DNA of 64,000 nucleotides, taken from Hathewaya histolytica (lineage in GTDB: Bacteria; Bacillota; Clostridia; Clostridiales; Clostridiaceae). The stretch spans positions 2,542,001 through 2,606,000 of the forward strand of contig NZ_LR590481.1 of the NCBI RefSeq assembly GCF_901482605.1, read 5' to 3'. The notes below the pieces were generated by a model. It was not told the DNA's origin, searched no databases, and was given only the letters and a program-made list of their open reading frames with translations. Numbering within the stretch: position 1 is the first letter of the stretch; every line of letters begins with the position of its first letter. The translations under genes and the position numbers were made by a program. Positions 47,623 through 55,033 of this stretch are shown one piece after another.

Positions 47623-48258
47623 CTAAAATGTTTTTGCCACTTCTCTAGCTCTAGACATAGCATTTTCTTTAATTACCTCTGCCTTATCCGCCATTGAATT
47701 AACACCTTCTATAATAATAGATGCCCTATCATTAATCCCTATAAATCCTAATACCGTATCCATATATTTATCACCCATTTCAACATCACTTGCAGGAGAT
47801 TTTGAATACACTCCTCCTCTAGATTGAATATGGATAGCTTTTTTTCCTGTTAAAAGTCCAACTGGACCGTTTTCAGTGTACTTAAATGTCTTTCCAGCAA
47901 TACATACATTATCTATATAAGCTTTCATCATTGGTGGCACTGAAAAATTCCAAAGTGGTGTAACAAATACATACTTGTCAGCAGATAAAAATTGTTCTAA
48001 TATGACATTCATATTAGTTATATTTTTTTGCTCTTTTGAAGTTAATTCCTCAAAAGAAAGACCTTCTTCAAATTTATACCATGCACTAAAAGTGTCCTCA
48101 TCAATTAAAGGAATGTCCATTTTATATAAATCTAAAGTTATTACTTCATCTTCAGGATTAACTTCTTTGTATGCATCTATAAAAGCATTACCTACTGTTA
48201 AACTATAAGATTTCTCTTCAGGTTTAGGGTTCGAATTTATATATAATAATTTTGCCAT
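47623..48258 (-). CDS. FMN-dependent NADH-azoreductase
   Basis: A 211-residue flavodoxin-like enzyme of the AzoR/AcpD family that reduces azo dyes and quinones with two electrons. Motifs: LLYINSNPKPEEKSYS (phosphate loop), FVTPLWNFSVPPMMKAYIDNV, and GKKAIHIQSRGGVY. The ATG at 48258 follows AAAGGAG. It is divergent from an HxlR-type regulator gene, the arrangement seen for quinone- and electrophile-responsive azoreductases such as B. subtilis AzoR1 under YodB. Confidence 0.92.
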   Translation of the reverse strand: MAKLLYINSNPKPEEKSYSLTVGNAFIDAYKEVNPEDEVITLDLYKMDIPLIDEDTFSAWYKFEEGLSFEELTSKEQKNITNMNVILEQFLSADKYVFVTPLWNFSVPPMMKAYIDNVCIAGKTFKYTENGPVGLLTGKKAIHIQSRGGVYSKSPASDVEMGDKYMDTVLGFIGINDRASIIIEGVNSMADKAEVIKENAMSRAREVAKTF

Positions 48259-48420
48259 TTTATATTCTCCTTTTAAATATATTTTTTAAATTAAACATAC
48301 TTTTCACTGTTTATATTAAAAATATACTAAGTTAAAACTTCTAAATAAATAATTACATAACTTAATATAATTATTTATTTATATTAACTTACTTTATGTA
48401 ACTATAATATAATAAGATAC

Positions 48421-48437
48421 TTACTTTTGTCAAGTAA
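48421..48437 (+). promoter_or_regulatory. Candidate operator of the HxlR regulator
   Basis: TTACTT-TTGTC-AAGTAA inverted repeat in the azoreductase/HxlR divergent gap, 33 bp before the regulator start. Confidence 0.4.
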
Positions 48438-48469
48438 ATATGATAAGATAATTATAGGAGATGATATGA

Positions 48470-48778
48470 ATGGATAACTGTCATTTATGCCCTAAATTTG
48501 AAGCCGCTTTTACACTATTAGGAAAAAGATGGACTGGATTGATTATACGTTCCTTACTAAATGGAGCTAAAAGGTTTTCTGATATTCAAGAAATGATTCC
48601 TAATTTAAGTGCTCGTATGCTTACAGAAAGATTTAAAGAATTAGAGGAACAAGGAATTATAATCCGCAGAGTATATGCTGAAATGCCTGTGCGTATTGAA
48701 TATGAACTAACTGAAAAAGGAAAAAATCTTCAAAAGGCTATGGATGAAATTCAAAAATGGGCTGAGAATTGGACGTAA
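48470..48778 (+). CDS. HxlR family regulator with N-terminal CxxC
   Basis: A 102-residue winged-helix regulator of the HxlR/YodB family: AAFTLLGKRWTGLIIRSLL, RFSDIQEMIPNLSARMLTERFKELEEQGI (about residues 37-65; see sequence), and the wing VYAEMPVRIEYELTEKG. The N-terminus MDNCHLCPKF holds Cys4 and Cys7. In YodB and HypR a cysteine near this position senses diamide and quinones. The ATG follows AGGAGATGATATGA. Divergent placement next to the azoreductase gene suggests it represses that gene. Confidence 0.92.
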   Translation: MDNCHLCPKFEAAFTLLGKRWTGLIIRSLLNGAKRFSDIQEMIPNLSARMLTERFKELEEQGIIIRRVYAEMPVRIEYELTEKGKNLQKAMDEIQKWAENWT

Positions 48779-48779
48779 T

Positions 48780-48813
48780 ATAAACCTTCTCTGATAAACT
48801 TGAGAAGGTTTAT
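48780..48813 (+). terminator. Terminator of the HxlR gene
   Basis: ATAAACCTTCTC / GAGAAGGTTTAT stem followed by ATTTTT, directly after the stop. Confidence 0.9.
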
Positions 48814-49013
48814 ATTTTTAATATGTTAAATAACCCAATTCATACTTCATAAAATTAAAAAATCAATCATAAATCATTATTAATTTATTTAAAAATAAAA
48901 TAATTGAAATAAAATATTGACATGCATATATATTCCATGTTAAAATTATAAATTTGATAAAAACCTTCATATATGTTATACTTAATATAGTTACATATAT
49001 GGAGGTGAGTTAT

Positions 49014-49496
49014 TTGTTTGAAATTGGCGATAAAATTATTTATCCAATGCAAGGTGCAGGAGTAATTCAAGGTATAGAAGAAAAGGACTTTTCAGGAGAA
49101 AAGAAAAAATATTATATTATAAAAATGTTAACAAATAATATGCAACTAATGATTCCCATGGACAGAATAATCGACTCTAATTTACGTTTAGTTACTAATG
49201 AATCTACACTAGATAAAATACTATTAGATTTAAATACTACAGACTTCAGCTCAAACGACAACATTTCATCTAAGCAAAGATATCAATCCAACATGGATAA
49301 AATTAAATCTGGCTCCTTAAAAGAAAACTTAGAAGTAGTTTATGATTTAACATGTCTAAGCAAAGAGAAATCCCTTAATTCCACTGAAAAGCAAATGTTA
49401 ACAAATGCTAGAAAGTTCTTAGTAGATGAAATTATCCTAGTAAAAAACTTAACAGAGGATGAAGCAGATAATTTATTAGATGAAAATATCAATTAA
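49014..49496 (+). CDS. CarD-like transcriptional regulator
   Basis: A 160-residue protein. The N-terminal RNA-polymerase-interacting barrel (CarD/TRCF type) is visible in FEIGDKIIYPMQGAGVIQGIEEKDF and YYIIKMLTNNMQLMIPMDRI. The C-terminal half is helical and includes SLKENLEVVYDLTCLSKEKSLN and LTNARKFLVDEIILVKNL, as in the CarD DNA-binding domain. The start is the TTG at 49014 after GGAGGTGA; a longer frame from 48954 is unlikely. Members modulate transcription initiation at many promoters. Confidence 0.9.
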   Translation: MFEIGDKIIYPMQGAGVIQGIEEKDFSGEKKKYYIIKMLTNNMQLMIPMDRIIDSNLRLVTNESTLDKILLDLNTTDFSSNDNISSKQRYQSNMDKIKSGSLKENLEVVYDLTCLSKEKSLNSTEKQMLTNARKFLVDEIILVKNLTEDEADNLLDENIN

Positions 49497-49811
49497 TCAC
49501 TTCTAAATCTTAAGCATATAAAAGTAAGGTGTAAAGTTATCCTATAGTTCTTAATAATAGGATACTCCTTCCACCTTAAGTATATGCTTTATTTTTTTAT
49601 AAATTACTAAAAAAAATATACTCAAAATTATATTAGAATTTTATAATATCATACCTTTCATACCATAAATTCTTATTTAGTGAAATGTCTTATATGTTTG
49701 CTAATTAACAACTTGTATAAGAATACGTTAAAATATATATATTAATAAATAGAATAAGCTTTAGCAATAATAATTTACCACATAAATAATGACTATATAG
49801 AGGTGAATACA
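49497..49811. other. Intergenic region, 315 bp
   Basis: The first third is a large hairpin terminator (49512-49598). The rest is A/T-rich leader of the phytase-like gene, with no repeat or RNA motif I can support. Confidence 0.6.
49512..49598 (+). terminator. Unusually long terminator of the CarD-like gene
   Basis: A stacked hairpin: AAGCATATA/TATATGCTT outer, TAAGGTG/CACCTTA middle, and ATCCTAT/ATAGGAT inner stems, then TATTTTTTTAT. It is longer than any other terminator in the window. Confidence 0.88.
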
Positions 49812-50822
49812 TTGTATAAAAAATTTAACATACGTTTCTCTATTTTATTAATATTATTAGCTACATTTTTCTCTACTATATCCATAGTTGAAGCAAAACA
49901 AACTATTAGTACAACTAGAAATAATGAAGATGTTAACCTTGTTACAGATTCCTTAAACACTAAAACTCTTCCAAAGCGTTTTCGTAAAACTTCTGATTTA
50001 ACGGATGTCGATAATAATAACTTAAATCTTAAAGGTTTAAATACATTAAATATTTCTGGTAGCCAGCAATTTTCTGCATTTAATCTTCCTCTTATAATAA
50101 ATTCTATAGGTAATTCAAAACCTATAACAATTGTAGACTTGAGGCAAGAATCCCATGGATTTATTAATGGTATTCCCGTTAGTTGGAAAGGTGCAAAGAA
50201 TAATGCTAATCAAGGCTTAACAATGAAAGAAGTATTATCCGATGAAGCGGCTAAACTCGCTAGTATTAAATTAGGTGAACCTATCACATTCTATAACCAT
50301 CCTGATATGAAGGTTATAGTAGAAAGTGTTCAAAGTGAGAATCAACTCGTTAACTCTAAATCACTATCATATTTACGTGTACCTGTTACAGATGGTAAAA
50401 TTCCTACTGATGAAATGGTTGATTACTTTGTTCAATGGGTAAAAAAACAGCCCAAGGATATTTGGCTACACTTCCACTGTAAAGAAGGTATCGGAAGAAC
50501 AACTACATTTATGGCTATGTATGATATGATGAAAAATTCTAAAGAAGTTACTGCTGATGATATAATTAAAAGGCAAGTCATGTTAGCAAACTTCAAGAAA
50601 GATAAACTTGACTCTTTCACCAATAATGAAAGAGGTAGATTTTTAAAAAGTTTCTATGAATACTGCAAAGAAAATAGTGATTCTTTTGATGTAAAATGGA
50701 GTGATTGGAAAAAGACCCATGGTACTAATAATGAAAATCCAAATAAAGAAATTCAACGATTTATTAAACATATGAATACTGAAAAGACAAAGCCTCATCT
50801 TGATGCTTTGTCTTTTTCTTAG
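49812..50822 (+). CDS. Exported PTP-like phytase / inositol phosphatase
   Basis: A 336-residue secreted phosphatase. A signal peptide covers about residues 1-28 (hydrophobic core LLILLATFFSTISIVEA). The cysteine-phosphatase loop HCKEGIGRTT holds catalytic Cys223 and Arg, the PTP-like phytase form HCxxGxxRT, and DLRQESHGFINGIPVSW matches the general region of this family. The start is the TTG at 49812 after GAGGTG; the GTG at 49803 is part of that ribosome site. The last dozen codons lie inside a terminator hairpin. Likely substrates are inositol phosphates or phosphoproteins outside the cell. Confidence 0.85.
   Translation: MYKKFNIRFSILLILLATFFSTISIVEAKQTISTTRNNEDVNLVTDSLNTKTLPKRFRKTSDLTDVDNNNLNLKGLNTLNISGSQQFSAFNLPLIINSIGNSKPITIVDLRQESHGFINGIPVSWKGAKNNANQGLTMKEVLSDEAAKLASIKLGEPITFYNHPDMKVIVESVQSENQLVNSKSLSYLRVPVTDGKIPTDEMVDYFVQWVKKQPKDIWLHFHCKEGIGRTTTFMAMYDMMKNSKEVTADDIIKRQVMLANFKKDKLDSFTNNERGRFLKSFYEYCKENSDSFDVKWSDWKKTHGTNNENPNKEIQRFIKHMNTEKTKPHLDALSFS
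50783..50816 (+). terminator. Terminator inside the 3' end of the phytase gene
   Basis: AAAGACAAAGC / GCTTTGTCTTT stem followed by TTCTT. The stem and T-run overlap the last 13 codons. Confidence 0.8.
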
Positions 50823-50890
50823 TAAACCTATATACAACATATATTTAATTATCTTATATAACTTATCGATAAAAAATATATTTATAAAAG

Positions 50891-52240
50891 TTACGCAGAC
50901 TTATTTCCTTCGTTATCTATACACATTTCCTCTTTTAAACTCTTATAATGCTTATTAAACATAAACCCAACTAAAATCATCAAGATCCCCTGAGCTACCA
51001 CTAATGATAACCAGATTCCCCTAAGGCCTAAAATCCTCGGAAGTAATATCAATAGAAATGGAGTAATGATAAGTGCATCAGAGTATACTAACAATGATGA
51101 AAAACGCGTACTACCCACTGCATAAAAATAAGCAGCGGATAATCTAACTATCCCGATAAGTGGAAAAGCAAAGCTAGATAAAAATAGTGCATCTTTAATC
51201 ACAATTGCGGTCTCCTTAGAACTTCCAAATATACTAGGCAAAACATTTCGTGCAGGTATTATAGCTATAAATATTATAACACTAATAATAATCACTGTTG
51301 AAATTGCCTTTTTTAATATTTTATTCATGCTATTATATTGTCTTGAACCATTACAAAAGCTTATAAGTGGTTGTATTCCATCTCCAACTCCCTGAAGAAG
51401 AGATTGTATAGATGCAACTACATAGGATATAACAGAATATGCAGCAACAGCTACCTCACCACCATAATTAATACATTGCCAATTAGCAAAAATAATTATT
51501 ACTGATGGTGAAAGTGATAATCCAAAAGGTGCCATTCCAATTTTAAGCATCTTACGGATTAATATCCAATCAGGCTTAAGTTCACAAACCTTAAACTTAT
51601 TTTTCTTATCACAAAAAATTACTATTAAACTAGCCACTGCTACTAATCCTTGGGCAGTTACTGTAGCAATTGCAGCTCCGTATATCCCTAATCCAAGCAC
51701 CATAATAAATAATGCATCGAGAATAATATTTGCTATAAGTCCACTAATCATAATGCTCATAGCAATTATAGATTTTCCACTATTACGAATTAATGGTGCC
51801 AAACCTGTCCCAAACAACTGTAATCCTGAAGCAAAAGCAATTACGCCGATATATTCTGTAGCAGCTGTATAAATCTTACCTTCCGCACCGAAAAATTTTA
51901 GGATATTAGTATATGTTATAGAAAAACCTAATGTTAGTACAATAGTTGAAACAATCAACATAAAAATAGTATTCCCACGTGCTTTATTTGAACCCTCAAT
52001 ATCTCCCTTACCATTTAATGTAGACATAATTACCGAACCACCTATACCTATTCCTGTACCCACTGCAAGTATTACAGCAGCAATAGGCCAAGCAATATTT
52101 ATAGCTGCAAGACCTATATCACCAGTAGCACGTCCTACAAAAAAACCGTCTACAATTGCATAGAAACCTGCTAATAGCATTGTTAACATTGAAGGGATTA
52201 CGTATTTCCAAAACTGTTGTTCAATTGATTTTTGTGTCAT
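50891..52240 (-). CDS. MATE family efflux transporter
   Basis: A 449-residue, 12-segment membrane protein of the MATE family, DinF/MepA-like branch. Typical stretches: IEQQFWKYVIPSMLTMLLAGFYAIVDGFFVGRATGDIGLAAINI (about 5-48; see sequence), GIGGSVIMSTLNGKGD, and LLQGVGDGIQPLISFCNGS. MATE proteins export cationic drugs or metabolites with Na+ or H+. The ATG follows GAGAGGTTAAAC. No regulator lies next to it. It is divergent from a flavin reductase-like gene. Confidence 0.93.
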   Translation of the reverse strand: MTQKSIEQQFWKYVIPSMLTMLLAGFYAIVDGFFVGRATGDIGLAAINIAWPIAAVILAVGTGIGIGGSVIMSTLNGKGDIEGSNKARGNTIFMLIVSTIVLTLGFSITYTNILKFFGAEGKIYTAATEYIGVIAFASGLQLFGTGLAPLIRNSGKSIIAMSIMISGLIANIILDALFIMVLGLGIYGAAIATVTAQGLVAVASLIVIFCDKKNKFKVCELKPDWILIRKMLKIGMAPFGLSLSPSVIIIFANWQCINYGGEVAVAAYSVISYVVASIQSLLQGVGDGIQPLISFCNGSRQYNSMNKILKKAISTVIIISVIIFIAIIPARNVLPSIFGSSKETAIVIKDALFLSSFAFPLIGIVRLSAAYFYAVGSTRFSSLLVYSDALIITPFLLILLPRILGLRGIWLSLVVAQGILMILVGFMFNKHYKSLKEEMCIDNEGNKSA

Positions 52241-52507
52241 GTTTAACCTCTCAAAATAAAATTAACATAGTAATTTAATTATATGATTCTTATATATATT
52301 TCTTTATTATACCCTATTAAATATTATAATACTATAGATATGACATCTTATACTTATCAACTGGTTCTAAATAGACAACAAGCTCCTTTTCCACATACAA
52401 CTCTCCCCCTATATAATTATCTATACTATCTTTTTGTTATTATTTATATAATAATATATACATGCGTGCTTTACAAAACAATCTATATTACTAAGGGGGA
52501 TTATATT

Positions 52508-53017
52508 ATGAAGAAATTTATAGAAATCAAACCTGAAGAATTAAATAAAAGTCCATTTCAACTTATAGGTAAGGATTGGATGCTAATAACAGCAGAAAAA
52601 GATAATAAAATAAATACCATGACTGCAGCATGGGGTGGCTTCGGTGTTATGTGGGGAAAAAATGTTACTTATATCGTCATAAGACCTCAACGTTACACTA
52701 AAGAATTTGTAGATAATGCTGATAGATTTTCTCTAACATTCTTTGATGATAGCTTTAAAGATAAGCTAAAATACCTTGGAACTGTATCTGGTAGGGATGA
52801 AGATAAAATCTCTAAATGTAATTTAACAATTACACATTCAAATGATGCACCTTACTTTGAAGAAGCAAATCTTACAATTATATGTAAGAAACTATATGCA
52901 CAAAATTTTAAGCCTGAATGCTTTATCACAAGTGAATTAGATGAAAAATGGTATCCTACAAAAGATCATCATACAATGTATATAGCAGAAATAGAAAAAA
53001 TTCTTATAAAAGAATAG
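52508..53017 (+). CDS. Flavin reductase family protein
   Basis: A 169-residue FMN-binding split-barrel protein of the flavin-reductase-like group. Supporting stretches: NKSPFQLIGKDWMLITAEKD, INTMTAAWGGFGVMWGKNVTYIVIRPQRYTKEFVDNADRFSLTFF (about 38-82; see sequence) and LGTVSGRDEDKI. The ATG at 52508 follows AGGGGGATTATATT; a 75-codon upstream extension lacks a ribosome site and is not used. Substrate unknown. Confidence 0.9.
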   Translation: MKKFIEIKPEELNKSPFQLIGKDWMLITAEKDNKINTMTAAWGGFGVMWGKNVTYIVIRPQRYTKEFVDNADRFSLTFFDDSFKDKLKYLGTVSGRDEDKISKCNLTITHSNDAPYFEEANLTIICKKLYAQNFKPECFITSELDEKWYPTKDHHTMYIAEIEKILIKE

Positions 53018-53053
53018 TTGAAAACAATTTATATTTAAGTACAATATTAAAAG

Positions 53054-53093
53054 AAAAACTCATAACTATAGAAATAAATAGTTATGAGTTTTT
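53054..53093. terminator. Bidirectional terminator
   Basis: AAAAACTCATAACTA / TAGTTATGAGTTTTT between the convergent flavin reductase and aldehyde dehydrogenase genes. Confidence 0.9.
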
Positions 53094-53180
53094 GACTTTA
53101 TATATATATTTAGTGTTCCTATAACAATAATTTAACCTTAATATTCTTGTTCATTATTATAGTGTATACAACATAAATTT

Positions 53181-54665
53181 CTAGTATAATCCTTCAGTTT
53201 GATCTTTTATACTAATGAAAATATTCTTTGTTTGTGTATAAGCATCTAATACACTCTTATAAGTTTCACGACCAATACCAGACTTCTTATATCCTCCGAA
53301 AGGTGCTCCAGCAGGTAATTGATTGTAAGTATTAATCCACATACGTCCAGTTTCTATTTTAGAAGCCACACGAAGTGCAGTGTTAATATTAGTTGACCAT
53401 ACAGCTCCACCAAGACCATATTCTGAATCATTAGCTAATTTAATAACTTCTTCTTCATCTTTAAATTTAATTATAGTTACTACAGGTCCAAAAATCTCTT
53501 CCTGGGCAACACGCATGTTATTATTAGCATCTGCTAAAATTGTTGGTGCTAAGAAGGCACCTTTATTTAAAGAATCTACCTCTAATCTCTTACCACCAGA
53601 TACCAATCTAGCTCCTTCTGCTTTACCAATTTCAACAAATTCAAGTATCTTTTGAAGTTGTCTCTCGTTGATTTGTGCTCCCATTTGAACACCCTCTTCC
53701 CAAGGAAGTCCAACTTTAACCTTTTCAAATGATTCTTTTAACGCTGTAACAAATTTATCATAAATACCCTCTTGTACGAAAAGTCTTGATCCGGCACAAC
53801 ATACTTGTCCTTGGTTAAATAAAATTCCAATTTGTGCACCCTCTATAGCTCTATCCCATGGAGCATCATTGAAAACTATGTTTGCAGATTTACCACCAAG
53901 TTCTAAAGTTGCTGGAATTAATTTATCTGCTGCTGCTTTTGCAACTTCATATCCAATTTCTGTAGAACCAGTAAATGCTAGCTTACTAAAACCTTCATGT
54001 TTTAACATATAATCTCCAGATTTTGAGCCTTTACCTGTTATAATGTTTACAACTCCAGCAGGTAGGACTTGATTTATTAACTTTCCAAGTTCTAACAAGC
54101 TAAGAGAAGTAGAAGATGAAGGATGAATAACAACTGTATTTCCTGCTGCAAGAGCTGGAGCTAATTTCCACGCCGCCATCAATAGTGGGAAATTCCAAGG
54201 TATAACTTGCCCCACAACTCCTATTGGCTCTTTTAATGTAATTGACAATGTATTTTCATCAAGCATCTTAGAAGTTCCTTCTTCTGAACGGATAACTCCA
54301 GCAAAATAGCGGAAATGATCTGAACTTAAAGGTACGTCCACGTTTGATGTTTCTCTAAATGGTTTTCCATTGTCTAATGTTTCAACCATAGCTAAATGTT
54401 CTTTATTTTCGTCTATTAAATCAGCAATTTTAAGTAACAAATTGCTACGTTCTTGCACACTTACATTTTTCCAAGTTTTAAAGGCTTCTGAAGCTGCACT
54501 AACAGCTGCATCCACATCAGAATGGGAAGCGTCAATAAATTCTGCTAATTCTTCACCATTACTAGGGTTATAGCTGATCATTCTTTTACCTTCTGTTCCA
54601 TCTACCCATTCACCATTAATAAGAAGTTTATAATTTTTATCAATAACATTTAATGATCTATCCAT
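53181..54665 (-). CDS. NAD(P)-dependent aldehyde dehydrogenase
   Basis: A 494-residue aldehyde dehydrogenase. The catalytic cysteine is Cys289 in FNQGQVCCAGSR. Other motifs: VIPWNFPLLMAAWKLAPALAAGN (cofactor site), TLELGGKSANIVF (general-base Glu), AQEEIFGPVVTII, and GGYKKSGIGRE. It belongs to the classical ALDH1/2/betaine-type group that makes free acids, not the CoA-acylating type. The ATG follows GGGGGTATTATAAA. A Fur-like box lies 70 bp upstream. Native aldehyde unknown. Confidence 0.95.
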   Translation of the reverse strand: MDRSLNVIDKNYKLLINGEWVDGTEGKRMISYNPSNGEELAEFIDASHSDVDAAVSAASEAFKTWKNVSVQERSNLLLKIADLIDENKEHLAMVETLDNGKPFRETSNVDVPLSSDHFRYFAGVIRSEEGTSKMLDENTLSITLKEPIGVVGQVIPWNFPLLMAAWKLAPALAAGNTVVIHPSSSTSLSLLELGKLINQVLPAGVVNIITGKGSKSGDYMLKHEGFSKLAFTGSTEIGYEVAKAAADKLIPATLELGGKSANIVFNDAPWDRAIEGAQIGILFNQGQVCCAGSRLFVQEGIYDKFVTALKESFEKVKVGLPWEEGVQMGAQINERQLQKILEFVEIGKAEGARLVSGGKRLEVDSLNKGAFLAPTILADANNNMRVAQEEIFGPVVTIIKFKDEEEVIKLANDSEYGLGGAVWSTNINTALRVASKIETGRMWINTYNQLPAGAPFGGYKKSGIGRETYKSVLDAYTQTKNIFISIKDQTEGLY

Positions 54666-55033
54666 TTTATAATACCCCCTTAAACTTATTCTATGATTTT
54701 ATTATACTACTTTTTTTAATTAATTAAAAGAGAATTATTATCATTATCATCCTTTTACCACATATTTATTTTTAATTCACTTATATTTTATTCTAAAAAT
54801 TAAGTTTTTTTCAAATTAATTAGCCTTGTTCATTAATTATACATAATTTATTCATGTTTTGCTAACAACTACATAATATAATTTAAAATACCTTATTTAT
54901 TCCATCTACTATTATATTAAAAATGTTCAAGTATAATCTTTAAAATAAAGGAGGTTAGATAGAAGTCATTCAAACTATTTTATGTACTATTTACCAACAA
55001 ATTTATTTATTCTCAAATATAGGGGGACTTAAA
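54666..55033. other. Intergenic region, 368 bp
   Basis: Divergent gap between the aldehyde dehydrogenase and TGase-lipoprotein genes. On the minus strand TATAAT close to the dehydrogenase start is a plausible -10, and a Fur-like box lies at 54735-54749. A good ribosome site (AAAGGAGG near 54948) has no start codon at proper distance, so no gene is called there. Confidence 0.5.
54735..54749. promoter_or_regulatory. Fur-like box upstream of the aldehyde dehydrogenase gene
   Basis: TTATTATCATTATCA differs from the 7-1-7 consensus TGATAATNATTATCA at two positions. Confidence 0.4.

Noticed and set aside
52283-52507. 75-codon extension of the flavin reductase
   Set aside because: No ribosome site and low-complexity Ile/Tyr-rich translation; AGGGGGA precedes the ATG at 52508.
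54946-54975. AAAGGAGG ribosome-site-like sequence
   Set aside because: No start codon at 5-12 bases with an open frame behind it.
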